From Zygnema cylindricum (lineage: Eukaryota > Streptophyta > Zygnematophyceae > Zygnematales > Zygnemataceae): 64,000 bases of DNA. Position numbers and translations under genes: made by a program. Numbering within the stretch: the stretch's first letter is position 1; each line of letters starts with the position of its first letter. The notes under the pieces are model-generated. The model was not told the DNA's origin. It was given only the letters and a program-made list of their open reading frames with translations, and made no database searches. Of the stretch, positions 11,351 through 23,235 are shown piece by piece. The stretch spans positions 243,498-307,497 of the forward strand of contig JBBHKE010001281.1 in NCBI GenBank assembly GCA_037447655.1. The letters run 5' to 3'.

Positions 11351-14337
11351 CACCTTCTGATTACTAAACTCCAAATATGTATTCACATTATAAGATGGAG
11401 CCTCTACCGCATCCTTCCAAAAAAGAGACCAGCTTCCGAGCTCTTTCGAGTTTGACTTTCCGGTCAACTGTTGACTTTTTTTTATGGAGTTGGAGTTTTC
11501 GATCGACGGCTGACTTTTTTTTGTCTCTTCTGTGAGAGTCAACTGAAGACCCTCGGAAGCTTCCTCTCCCCAAAAGTGCCAACTGGCTGCCACGTGGCAG
11601 TTTGTCTGGAGAGACAAATTGGGACACGTGGCAATGGCAGAAACAGACAAATTCAAACTAGAATCTGTCTTTTCTGAAGTTTTCTGATTGTTTTGGTGTT
11701 TTTTGGGAAGATTTTTGTGGCCCTGGTAGACCAAGTGGGCCTGTACTCCAAAAGAAGGAGAAAGAAAAACATGGAGACTGAATAAGACAAGAATGTGATA
11801 CACCTAACCTCTTTTTGTTTGTTTTAGGACTTTTTAAGGGTTTTTCAGGGTTTTACAGGTTTTTTCAGGATTATCTCGGTTTTCTAGAGGATTATTTTTT
11901 GTTATATGCCAATTTTTCAAAAACTCAAAAGAAAGATTAACCATGACAGAAACCTATTAGAAATTGGAAATCCCAACCCTAACCCTAAGCCTAACCCTAA
12001 TTTATTTCCTAGTTTTTTTAGTTCATGAGAAATTTGAGACCAACTCCTGAAATATTTAGCCCAAAAAAAAACACTATGAAATACTAACCCCTAGTTCTTT
12101 CATCCCTCCCCCTCTCTCTCCCCCTCCCTCCTCTAGCCAGCAACCAACACCTATTAAGCTACTTTTTAAAGCGTAAAACCCCAAAAACCTTGCCAATCCC
12201 CCACCTCCTGCTGGCCCAATCACTAAAACCTAAGACTCCTCCCAGAAAGGACATCCCTAAAAAAAGGGGAAAAAAAAAAAAACGATCGGTTAAGAAAAAA
12301 CACCTCTCACCTGAAACACTCGTCTGGGCCTCAACCCCAACCCTAAATTCTCGTCTTTTTCTCCCTCGTCTCTCTCGTCTCTTTCGACTCGTTCATCCCT
12401 TTCGTCTTTTCTGCCATTTCCACCCTCCGTTTCCTGGACGGATTTCAACACTAATTCTGGTTTCGGAATTGCTAAAAGAATTTCTTTTCCGCGATAAAGA
12501 ACTCCTGCTTTCACATAAGAAGTTCCGTACAGAAACTCCCACAGTAAACAAGTGTTTTTAAATCCCTCCCATAATCTCTTCCCTTCAGTCCTATCTCCCT
12601 CCTCCTCGTGTTTTAAAACTCGGTTAAAAATTTTAATCGTGTCGGAACCATAGGCGGCAGGAAATCGCTGTTTAAAAAAAAAAAAAAGGGAAAAAATGAA
12701 AGGGGGAAACGAGAAGGAGAAAGGGGAAAGAGAAGGAGAAGAAAGGAGGAGAGGGAGAAAGGTCAAAAAGAAGGATAGAGGTGGGAAAAAGGGATGGGAA
12801 ATGGGTGAGAAAGTGGTAAAGACTGGGCTAAAAGTGTAAACAAAAGGGGAGAGACGTGAGGGAAGGGAAGTAATGAAAGGGAAGGGAAGGGAAGGGAAGG
12901 GAAGGGAAGGGAAGTAAATATTATTAAAATAATTTTAATTGCATATTTAGGGTTTCTCCATATGCCACTTCATTCTCTCACTTCTCACTTTTCCACTCCT
13001 CCTCTGCCAAAAATAAGAACATCTGCTGAGTCCTTGTTCTCTCTCTCTTTCCCCTCCCCCTCCCCCCTCCCTCTCGCTTTCTCTTCCTCCTCCCTTCGCG
13101 TCTCCTTTCCCCCCTTTCTCGCTGTTTCCCTCACACTGCTTCTTTGCCTGCATACCCAAAAAAACCTCCCTCCATCCCTATTCCCTCCTTTCTCCCTCCC
13201 TCCTTCGCTTTGTTCACTTCTCCCTACTCCCTTCGTGTGCATGCCAACAGGATTCCACTTTGTGACCACCAGATCACCTTGATCCCTCCTCCCTTCCCCC
13301 TCCCTGGCTCTCTCTGGTCTACGACTTTGGGGGGGGGGTGCGTGTGCCACATGAGGTCCACGTCGTACGTGGGCACCACGAATATTACCCCTGCGCTCGC
13401 CGCCCCTGCAGTTGAGGTACTTGAGACACCCGAAAGGGAACAGCTAAAATTAAGTAGTGGGGCTCCTTGGGTGGGTGGGAGGAGGGAGGGAGAGGGAGAA
13501 GGGATAAAAAGGGAAGGGATTGAAAATACATCTTGTTAGGAGTTGGGAAAGGCAGGAGTGCGGGGAGAGGAGGGAGGGAGACAGAGGGAGAAAGTGAATG
13601 AGTGAGGAGTTTCAGACCAAATACAAAGTCCCATTTTATCTCCCACTTGAAAAACTAAAGTGCAGGTTGTGTGGTGTACCCACATTGTACCCAAAATCCT
13701 GTTGATAATGGACTCTCGCCTTTAAATCGTGTTTTATTTTCGGTCGATCGTGATTTTCCGCAGATATTTGTATGAAATCCTCGACCTCCTTTTCCAAAGA
13801 AGGAGAATTTTTTTCGTATTCTTCAAAATTTAAATGAAATTTTTGATTTGGGTACAAAGTTTCCCACACAAAAGCCGTGGCAGCCATGGCTTTTCCTTCT
13901 TCGATTTCGTCTAATTCTCCGGAAAAACAATCCAAAACTTTTCCGTAAATTTCGTAACAATCTTTCCCGTATAAAATCTGCATAAAACCAAAATAGATTC
14001 ATAGGGTTTCCTAAGAGAACAAAAAAGGGGGGAAGGCGCGGAAGGAAGAAGTTGCAGAGGAAAAAAAGAGGAGGGATACCCTAAAAAACCAGAAAAGGAA
14101 GGTAAAAAGGAAGGGAAAGAGGAAGTGAAAAAGGACAGGAAAGAGGCTGACGTCCTGGAAACCCTCAATAAAACAAAAAGATAATTTTTCCAAAGCTTTG
14201 CAGGACTTACCGGATTAAGACGATGACAATGCCAAACATAGTCGATGTCCAATGGGGGCATAGGTGGTAAGTTATTTGGAATCGATACTTTGCCGTCTTG
14301 ATAATCAGCTAACAAAGGGAGCCAGTAATTTTCATAT
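8903..14337 (-). CDS. Glycine-rich domain-containing protein (DUF1399/GRDP-like), partial gene model
   Basis: Seven exons are recognised on the minus strand: 14337-14211, 13977 to about 13650, about 13405-13326, 12667-12311, 11740-11354, 10847-10660 and 9284-8903. The last four have GT-AG borders and consistent phases. For example, 10660 ends in two bases of a Lys codon that 9284 completes, reading IFEK then WTAVKKW. DUF1399 hallmarks are RYENYWLPLL, DIDYVWHCHRLNP, ILYGKDCYEIYGKVLDC, VVPTYDVDLMWHTH and FPAAYGSDTIKIFNRVL. The C-terminal part gives VRYSFRDRKWRATALLNWK. In Arabidopsis GRDPs are linked to development and stress responses; the biochemical role is unclear. The N-terminal exon(s) above 14337 and the C-terminal exon(s) below 8903 were not found. 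Exon 3 carries a C10 run next to WHTH, and exon 6 a coding GE repeat. The ends of exons 2 and 3 are uncertain. Confidence 0.75.
9351..9565. repeat. Polypurine GAGGGA tract in a GRDP intron
   Basis: Irregular GAGGGA/GAGAGG repeats on the plus strand (CU-rich in the transcript), between GRDP exons 10847-10660 and 9284-8903. Confidence 0.9.
9720..10200. other. A-rich intronic sequence
   Basis: Part of the same GRDP intron. It is dominated by A-runs, AAATAAAT and AAAATAAAAT words (10120-10166) and no recognisable exon. Confidence 0.5.
10223..10453. repeat. Polypurine tract in a GRDP intron
   Basis: GGGAGAAAG/GGAAGAG-type purine run on the plus strand, about 230 bp, in the intron between GRDP exons 10847-10660 and 9284-8903. 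Confidence 0.9.
10711..10741. repeat. Coding CTCCCT microsatellite within a GRDP exon
   Basis: Plus-strand CTCCCT repeats, read on the minus strand as GAGGGA, encode alternating Gly-Glu (GEGEGEGEGE) inside exon 10847-10660. The 6-bp unit keeps the frame whatever the copy number. Confidence 0.7.
11005..11348. repeat. Polypurine/(GA)n tract in a GRDP intron
   Basis: Purine-rich stretch ending in a GA microsatellite (about 11316-11348), only a few bases from the splice donor after exon 11740-11354. Confidence 0.9.
12700..12915. repeat. Polypurine tract with (GGGAA)n
   Basis: GAAGGAGAAAG-type purines followed by an almost perfect GGGAA pentamer array at about 12871-12914, in the intron upstream (minus sense) of exon 12667-12311. 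Confidence 0.9.
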
Positions 14338-14924
14338 CTGCAAAAACAAGCAAAAAGATTTGCATCTTTTAGTTGCAGATCAAGTGTTCGAGAGTCTTTC
14401 CAGAGGGTCATCCGGCATTTAGTAAGGTTATGCTTGAGGGTTAAGTTTTCACACATCATATTGGCATGAAATATTCCAAAACCTTGACATTGAACTACAA
14501 TTGGCATTGTAAAAGAAAATACTGACATTATGGAAAATTGATATTAACAAAGCACTGGGAATGCACATAGACATTGACAAAGAAATATCATTAAACGTGA
14601 ATGAATGAAACAAGGACATTAAAACAATACAAAGTAAATTTGCTTATGATTTTAAGCAGCCTGATGGCATCATAACAGAATGATTATTCATTCTATTGAT
14701 GACGATTAATAAAAACACAAAACACTTGTGTTTATTGTCCTTTTGCATCCAATTTGATATCAGCATTCATTTGGCTTGCATCAACATCACGCCTGCCACA
14801 ACTTTAAAGTGAACTTGACACCGACAACTTCAACAATTCCACAATCAACACATAAGAATAAACAAACAACAATATCTATGCCAAAGTTGATAACAAATTG
14901 ACAAACATTGACATGGACATCGGC

Positions 14925-15075
14925 ACAAAAAAGGACATCGACTTCTCAATGTTAATCTCAACATCAACATCAGCATCGACATCAACATCGAAATCGCCAT
15001 CGACATCGAAATCAACATCGATATTGACATTGAAATCGACATCGAAATCCACAAAGACATAGACATCAACATCGG
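14925..15075. repeat. Degenerate GACATC/AACATC hexamer array
   Basis: About 150 bp of alternating GACATC, AACATC and GAAATC words. On the minus strand one frame reads Asp-Val/Asp-Phe alternation and another Met-Ser. I regard this as simple sequence rather than a gene. Confidence 0.75.
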
Positions 15076-15610
15076 CAACGCCCTCACACTCGCCATCACT
15101 AAAATTGATATAGTAAGAGACTCCACACAGACATCCCAGAGAAGTGTAGCCTTCAAGATAAGTATTACCATCAACATCAGAACAGCCAACACTCGAGCAT
15201 AAATCAAAGGTAAAGCATTTTCGCCATATTATATGCTCAAAAGGTGCCATAGGCGTAGTGTGCTAAGACTCTCAGGAAATTACGCCTATTTTACACCTTT
15301 TGTGAGTGAAATACGCAGAAAAGTATGTCGCGTTTTATCAATGCTCGCGCCAAAGCCGACGTCCACATCAGTACTACGGTCCACACTAAATCCAAACAGA
15401 GACCATCCGCTTCTATCCCTCCGCTCTCAGCCCATCTCACCTGCACACAGCCATTTTCAGCGCCAGGCCCGTGTGAAGACTCGGCCAGCATGCCACGTCG
15501 CGCAACATACGCAGGTGCTGTCGCACGCCCCGCATCAGCGACACAGACACCGGCAGAGCTTGAGCTTCAGCCCATTCCAACTTTTGGTCACACGTAGGGA
15601 CAACCATCAG

Positions 15611-15615
<5 letters not shown>

Positions 15616-15668
<53 letters not shown>
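15616..15668. repeat. (GA)n microsatellite
   Basis: About 26 uninterrupted GA units. Confidence 0.95.
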
Positions 15669-15673
<5 letters not shown>

Positions 15674-16160
15674 AAGAGCAGAAACGTAAAAGTGGCACGT
15701 CACGTATTTGAACACATTACGTAAACTTGCTGGAAAAGTTTGACCTGGACAAGGATTGCTTGCTTTGAGGACGTGGACGCTAGGCCAAAGTTGAAAACTT
15801 TGAACTTTGAACGACGAATAGGGACGCGTTGCTGACGGTACGACCGTACGGCTATGCAAAAGGACGTTCCCCACACGAGAAGGTGCTCGGCATACGCGGT
15901 TTTGTGTTTTAACGTACCCTATTTTAGTATTTTATACGTAAAAATGCACATGCTTTTTTACGGTGCGCATAACCGTAAACTTTGCATCTTCCCCGTACAT
16001 CTGTTGTTTGAGACATACTGTAGTTTTCACTTTACTAAACTTGTTTTGCAGTTACTTGAAAATATTTTCCACTGGCCCATACTCTCTACCAGGGGCAGAT
16101 TGTCATAAATTCGATTCTCCTCTACTCTCCCAGGAGTCAAAATGAACAACTCTCAGACGC

Positions 16161-17088
16161 TTAGGGTACGTCCCCATGTATTAAAGTATTGACTTTAATC
16201 TGTCGTTTTTATCCAAAACGCAGTTCCGTACGAGGCAAACTTTAACCGTACAAAAAAATCAATTCTTTAAAAGTACAGCAAACTTTAAGTCCATACTTTG
16301 AATGTACTTTATGATTGTCGTCATGTGAACGCATTTTGGCGTTTTCCTTTTTTCGAACCCCGGGCAAGAGAATCCAGCCCGTCAAAAAACTTCATCAAAA
16401 ATCACCTCGCGACCTGATTTCAGGGAAAGTACCGCCCAAACAACGAATGAAAAATGACCCACGCACGCGCCACAAGAGTGGTAAAATTTTAGGACGAGGG
16501 AGAGTACTCGCTTTTTTTCTCCCTGCCCGTCTCGTGTATGTACGGAAAATACGAGGATGTACGGAAAAAAATCTGCAGGGGTCTCGGACCTCCAATTTCA
16601 TTCATGGGTCCTCTCCCTCTCACACTATCACTTTTATCTCACACTTTTTAGAATGAGGCACGACAAAACTGGTATGAAATGAAAGATATTTGAAAAAATA
16701 ATCTTTTGACTACCTTTTATGTATATTTTTATGGCAAGTAGAGCGAAAAAAGTAGAGAAAACGCAATCGGGTACCCATGGCCGAAAGTTCTTGAATCTGT
16801 GACGTCACAAGTGAGCATGACGTCACAATGTTACAAAACCCTAAACATCTGCCATGTCACAATATTACAAAAATGTAGACGTCTACGACTGTCGCTGTTT
16901 TTGTTGGCGTCACCAATTTTGTAGTCGTCGTCAACCGTCACAAAGTTGTACCTACGTCTACACCCGTCACATGTCAAAGTTCCGATTTCATTTTTGCACA
17001 TAGCGACGCTTTTCAAAGTAGTACGAAACACTTCGCTACAGTCCAAAGTACTTTTTCAAAGTATCGCTTACATGGGGACGCACCCTTA
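16161..17088. mobile_element. Complete Harbinger-like non-autonomous element
   Basis: Terminal inverted repeats GGGTACGTCCCCATGTA (16164-16180) and TACATGGGGACGCACCC (17069-17085) differ at one position and are flanked on both sides by TTA. GGG...CCC termini with a TTA/TNA duplication are typical of the PIF/Harbinger superfamily. The roughly 920-bp interior has no transposase frame. Related copies are at 118-291 and, inverted, at 35510-38285. Confidence 0.8.
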
Positions 17089-17286
17089 CTATCGCTCCAT
17101 AAGCCATATGCTTCAAAGGAGCAAGAATGCGTGTGACAGGCTCATTTTTTGTCCCGTAAAATATGGAATATGGGAATATTCCAATCGAAAAATTCGAATC
17201 GGACGGCTAAAGCTGCTCCTCAAAATATCCAGGGAAATGGGCCATGTCCCACGTATGGCCGTACCATCTAGTTCGCATAGAATCGG
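17089..17286. other. Short unassigned spacer
   Basis: Unique sequence between two transposons. Nothing recognised. Confidence 0.4.
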
Positions 17287-17866
17287 TACACCGCGCATCG
17301 ATATTAGTGTCAACGACACTAATTTGGGTTCTTAAAATTTTGATTTTTTTCCTCTAATAGGATACATGATTTTAATTTTTCCTTGACGTTAATTAAGGTA
17401 CCGTACAAAATAGCGTAAAGGACGAATTACAATAATATCTAAATAGTGTGGTGTAAGGTTGATGTCAGACCGTACATAAATGTACCTTTTCAAGTGAAAA
17501 TTTTACAAAAAATGAGTTAAATCACGCGCACACATAGGATCGTGCGCTAAAAAAACGGGATTGTTATGACACGTAAACTAGTCTTACATGTACGGATATT
17601 TAAATTTCACGACGGCGTACGATTTTCAATATTTTGTACGAAATACATATCCATAATGTATATAATCGTACCGAATATTCCATTTTTTGCTGTTCCCAAA
17701 TTAGCATAAACGCCGAAATTAGAATACTGTTCCCAAATTAGCATAAACGCCGAAATTAGAATACACCTTTTTAAAAAAAAATAAAAAAATCTTAATTAGC
17801 GTCAATGACGGTATATTTACTTCCACACTATTTAAAATTTGACACTAATAACGGTGCGCGGTGTAG
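17287..17866. mobile_element. TA-flanked MITE upstream of the hydrolase gene
   Basis: The left end from TACACCGCGCATCGATATTA and the right end (GACACTAATAACGGTGCGCG then GTGTA, about 17840-17866) are inverted repeats over about 27 bp with two or three mismatches, flanked by TA. A 35-bp segment (17688-17761) is tandemly doubled inside it. It ends about 125 bp before the hydrolase start codon. Confidence 0.7.
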
Positions 17867-17990
17867 TTTCGTTGGAGGGCCACACCATAAAACGTGGAAG
17901 CTTCCTGATATGAATTTTAAATTTCGCGAGACCTAGTTGATTCTGTATGTCCTTTTGGATTAGTCCTGTCCATTCCATTTTTTCTGAAGC

Positions 17991-19999
17991 ATGGCGCCTG
18001 CGGAAGCTAGCGGCCATCCGTCTTCTGTGGGAGAGACCAATTCACTTATTCATAAAAATTGCGAGACTCCTGTAGGAATGCCATGGGAAGATTATTATTA
18101 TTTGAAAAATGTCTCACACGAGACTTCTCGTTTGAAAAATGCTCGTGGAATATCATTATTTGTGCAGTCGTGGTTTCCAGGTCTGCATATCCACACTCAG
18201 TTTTCTTACACAAATAATTTCGTCAGTTCCTTACAAATCTTCATCTTTCTTATTCTAATTTTCTAGACTGCCTTGACAATTGGTGTATGAAATTTGTCAA
18301 CGTTTACTCGCAAATTTTTTGGCTGGTTGAAATTTGCTCAGGTTTTTCTCCTTTTTGACAAACGAATGTAGTTTTTACAATATTATTTGAAGAGATGAAA
18401 TGGTCGACATACACACAGCTCCTTACCTTTTTCCTCTGTTTTTTGTCAAAGTTCCTATTTACCAAAGAATCTGAATAACGATTGACAGCAGAATAACAGC
18501 AAATTGAGACTATAATAATACAAGATACTTTAAAAAATTTAGCCGTAGGGTACACGACAGTTACATCTGTACACCAAAATTAATTTATATCAGACTAATT
18601 TGAGGTGTTGGGTTGAGGGAACTCGGTAATTGCTTGGAGAGAAAAAAAACAAAAGCATTCAGCTACACATTTTTTTGGCTACATGAATTTGAATGGACCA
18701 TACTAGTGACATCAGTAGAGTATATGAGAAGTAGATGGCTCCATGGCTTAGAAAACATGAAATTGCAAGAAAACAGCATTAGATTTTTTTGTTAAAAAAC
18801 AGTAGTACACTGTACGTGTTCTTTACCTCCCTTGATTTAAAAAATAACAAGGAAATACAACATATTCGTTGGGGTTTAAGCATTAATTCGGCACCATGCA
18901 TTTCAGATTTTTTTCTGCCTCAATGATGTCACAACCTATACTCAGTTCATCCCCTGTTTTGTGTTGAAACTGTTTTTATCTGTGGAGAGTGGATGTGATG
19001 GGTCAATAGTGGAAAGTGAAATTTTGTAAATTAAGTCTATTAGTAATAAATAAATTTTCCACACTAGCTGTTGTACAAACTCTTGCACATAACGGAATTG
19101 CATAATGAGGCAATGGATACGTGTGCAAAAGAAACCAACATGGAGTCGTATTCAGTCCTACTTCTTCATTCTGCTAATAGCATCAAACTTGTAGATAATG
19201 TTGATGCTCCTGATCACATGCATCATTATATCATTTTCTTTTTTTATCTTTGGTGCAGCTTGGGCTGTCAAGTCAAGTGTTAGTGTTGACTTTGAGGTCT
19301 TACTTTTTCTGTCCTCCTTGTTGCCTTCTTGACATGCCCTATTTTCACTGTGTTTGGTTTTCTTTTTGCTCTGATGTTGGTATTAAGAAAGTGAGCTTTT
19401 AGTGGAGTGTGAAAGTTCATTTAAAAAATTCAGTTACCTTTAGAGGTTTAAATGCAGATGCCGTGAGCTCAATGCTTTCAGTCAGTTTCAGTCACCAGAC
19501 GATTTTGTTTTTACTCGAATAGCCTGTTTGTCACCTTGAGATCTACCCACTTTCAAAAGGAACTTAAAGGCATATGTGTCTACTTTTCTTTATCTGTTCC
19601 TATGTTATCTCTTTATGATTCAGTTGAACGGGAGCCGAAAGCAATCCTTTGTATGTGCCACGGTTATGGGAATGACAGCAGCTGGGACTTTCAGGTCCGT
19701 TAAAACTAGTGTTTTTTTCAGGTTTTGCGGTTACATTGTCAGTGCGTTAGCCACTTTTCAAGAGCACATGCTCCACTTCCTTTCTGGTGATTTTGTCTCT
19801 TCTGTATACTTAGTTTCAATCTGTTCTTTGATGTAAGCTGCCAACGTTTTGTGAAGGGATGTAGCTGTTCTGTGTTTATGGCGTCTTTGATAGCATTTGC
19901 AGTCTCACCTCTACTTGCACTTTTTGTGCACTGCTGAAAATTAAGGTATGTTATGAATATATGATGTATGTATTAGTACATGTATACATGTATGTACAT

Positions 20000-20032
<33 letters not shown>

Positions 20033-23000
20033 ATACATACATGCATACATACATACATACATACATGCATACATACGTACATGCGGCTGCAGTATTTTTG
20101 CAGCAGTTGTAGTTGCAGGAACCATGTGGTATGGATGTGCAGCTAATCCAACGCAGGGTTTGGTCATCAGGCTCAAATGAATCTCCATGATAATCAGGCT
20201 GGAACATTTGTATCTTTAATGCTGTTCTGAACAAAGTCTTGAAGTTTTGCTTAGAACAAAACATGAGCGAATCCGAACTGTAGGGTGGACTGGCAGGGAA
20301 GAAGTGGAAAATAAACATGCAAACAAAGCCACACTAATTCCAGCTTGTGTTATACAGGTAACAGCGATTGAGTTTGCTGTTCACGGCTTTGCTATATTTG
20401 CTTTTGACCAAGAGGGCCATGGAAAATCAGAAGGTCTTCGTTGTGGTGTACGGAAATTTGAACATCTTGTCGACACCTTCAGTTTGTATATTGTTTCAGT
20501 GACTGAGCAATCTCGTTGGAAAAACCTGCCAGTTTTTTTATATGGGGAGTCCCTTGGAGGGGCTGTAGCCATACAGACAATCAAGTAGGTATGCAAAACT
20601 CTCCTATCCAACCATTCTCTTTCTAACGTGCCATCCACAAGTTCACATCTAACCTCCTACAGGGGATAAAAATCACATATGCGAGCCGTTATGTTCAAAC
20701 CAACCACACAACTATTGTTCTCATTTTTTTGCTATTCGCACATGAACTTGAGCAAGCAATGAAAGTATCCACGTCCAATCAACAGCTTTTTTTCGTGGAC
20801 AAAGCCGCTGAAAGGTTCTTTATCAAAATTTCCAAATTCTCCTCTAACCATTTTCGCATTCAAGTTATTTCAAATATACTCAGAGCTCCTGTTTTTGCCA
20901 AAACATTTGCCCTATCATTTGTCCCATGCCGCCTCAAAAATCTTATGAACATGGCAATAAGAAATCTTTATGAAGCCTGAAACAACTATCGAATTTCTCA
21001 AAAAGGCTTTATGAAAAAATGATGATGATAATGATAGAGTTCGCTTGACTGTATTCCTGGATATTCAACTTCAATTCCTTTCAATAAAGTGACGATATCC
21101 TACATCTCTCAATTTATTTTTTGTCTTTACCTTTTTTTGATGTTTTTTTGGCATCTTTATTAATTGTTAATGATGATCTTCTTTATTATCGTGGGATTTT
21201 TACTACTTACTAACAACAAGACCCGGCTTATGGGATAAAGACATAATGCACAGAAGTACTTCACTAAAAGCTAAAAACGAGTCAAAACTAACTCTACAAT
21301 AGCATTAAAAGATTGAGTTTGTTATTTTCTATCCCTCTATTTTTCTATATTTATCTGTTTCTGTGAATTTGAAGGAAGAAGCCAGAGATTGCGAAGGGAG
21401 TTATTTTATCGGCCCCGATGATTAAACTTGCCCCTCAATTGAGACCCCATTGGTTATTGGAATTTATTCTTTCACTTTTGGCTTATATAATTCCGGACGC
21501 TGCGATTGTCCCAACGAAACCCAATTTGGCGTAAGTTCTAGCCATGGTTGGAGGATTAAAATGCTTTCAAAATTCAACGTCGGGTTCAAATTTCAAATAG
21601 AAAACGTGCCAGATAAGCTAGGACTAAGGAATAACTTTGTCTTTTTGTTTATGTTACGTCAGTTTCAGCATGAAAGTTGCTTGGGAAAGATGCAGTAGAC
21701 ATGATACTTAATGCATCGATTAGTGTCTTTAAACAGTACATCTTCTCCGTCGTATTTTCTCTTTCTCTGAAGTGGCCAGATAATTTTTGTTTAAGTCCTT
21801 GAAGACTTGTTTTTAAAATACCATTATGTTAAGAGAAAGAGACCTGTGAGGTTTTGAAAGAACCAACAAGGAAGTTCATAAGTCCGTTACCAATCTGAAT
21901 ATTTTTTTAACACTTTTCACATCTTGTTGAGTCTAATGTGAATCACTCAGCAATGAGAGGATGACAATTTTTCGGAACTTGGAAATCTCGCTAACCATCA
22001 ACCCATGGGAATTATAGTTCTAATGTGCAAAAACTTATGGAGACTCTGTATATGGTTACCCCGTATTTTACACTAAGTTCACCGCTTTACATGCGCATGT
22101 CTTTCTGTATATTTTTGCATATTAAAACTATGATGTTTTTAATGAACTATCTTTATGAATTGTTTCTCTTTTTTGGAACTTTGATTCTGTCATTGATTAC
22201 ATCAAAGACAAAACTGTCCGTTCTTAACTTACCAAGCTGCCCAAGATATATCATTTTCTGGTTCTGCCATATTATCACTCCAAATTTTGGCTACTTCCGC
22301 ATAGTATACTTTTTTTGTTTTTGGTCCCATTCTTCGGTCAACTGAGTCTCTATTTCTGTCTTAACTGTCCCCCTTTTAATTCTTGTTTGGTGAATCCAGA
22401 ACCGGATTCCGCGATCCTGAGAAGTTGAAAATTGCTGCTGGTAACCCGAATCGATATTCTGGGAATCCTCGACTGGGTTTCTCCCTTGAGATTATTAAAG
22501 TGACAACTGAAATATCGTCTCATATGGAGGATGTGGACTTCCCTTTCCTTGTCATCCATGGAGAATGTGACATGTCAACAGGTAATATGCTCTCAAATGG
22601 ACTTCATGCATGGCCTTAAAACTATTGTCTCGCGTTTGTTAAATTCTGGCAAAATCCCAAATTTTGTTTAGGACAAAACATAGTTTGATATGACAACGTC
22701 ACACATGAAGTTGGGTTGACTGGACTTAAATTAACTCATCAATTAAAAATTTAGAAAAGTGTTATGAGCAAGTGCATTTCTTTTGCTCATTTTGTTAAAT
22801 CACATCACTATCAATTATCTTCCTATCTTTTTTTTTTTTTCTTTGGTTAATTTACTTTCATCTGATACGACCTTTTTTGACTTCAACCCATATTCACCCT
22901 TTCCTCCTGTAAATCACCTGTATGTACTCACCTTCATGTTTATAACTCATATAAACTTACTCCTCTTGAGATGTACCTGCATATGCCCAGTATCTCTTTT

Positions 23001-23235
23001 GGATGACCCATATATATGTCTACTTTTTGTTTCCATAATGTGGACAGATGCTTCGTTCAGTCGGGAACTTTTTCAAAGGGCGAGAAGTAAAGACAAAACT
23101 TTGAAACTTTATCCCAAAGGATGGCACCAGCTTCTTAGTGGAGAGCCTCCAGAAGAGTCCAAAATAGTTTGGCAAGATGTGCTGATGTGGCTGGACGAAC
23201 GAGTGGGAGAACCCCGAAAGACAGACGATAAATAG
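17991..23235 (+). CDS. Alpha/beta hydrolase, monoacylglycerol lipase / caffeoylshikimate esterase-like, six exons
   Basis: Exons 17991-18180, 19624-19694, 20358-20584, 21375-21530, 22400-22581 and 23048-23235 join to 1014 bases (337 aa), with every junction in phase and GT-AG. The N-terminal block ends in NARGISLFVQSWFP. Then come HGYGNDSSW (oxyanion region, H76-G77), FDQEGHGKSEGLR, the nucleophile elbow GESLGG (Ser152), VIHGECD (Asp272) and YPKGWHQLL (His302), so the Ser-Asp-His triad is complete. Length and motif order match the plant family that includes Arabidopsis caffeoylshikimate esterase (lignin pathway) and monoacylglycerol lipases (about 330 aa). Sequence alone does not separate the two activities. 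No signal peptide is evident, so it is probably cytosolic or membrane-associated. A MITE lies just upstream. Confidence 0.92.
19971..20075. repeat. (TA)n and (CATA)n microsatellite in hydrolase intron 2
   Basis: Alternating GTATACATGTATGTACATAC words, a pure TA run near 20010-20032, then repeated ATACATAC. It lies inside the 19695-20357 intron. Confidence 0.85.

Larger units (their letters stand above)
14345..16160. other. Intergenic / possible unrecognised 5' part of the GRDP gene
   Basis: No supported exon. It holds a hexanucleotide-like array (14925-15075), a (GA)n microsatellite (15616-15668) and otherwise unique sequence. The missing GRDP N-terminal exon should lie here or beyond. Confidence 0.4.

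Noticed and set aside
11970-12000. Telomere-like AACCCTAACCCTAAGCC
   Set aside because: Only about four imperfect hexamers inside a GRDP intron. Too short for an interstitial telomere array, and such words occur by chance in C/A-rich introns.
14845-15250. Two overlapping minus-strand frames with Met-Ser or Asp-Val alternation
   Set aside because: Both arise from one hexanucleotide-like repeat. No domain or splice support.
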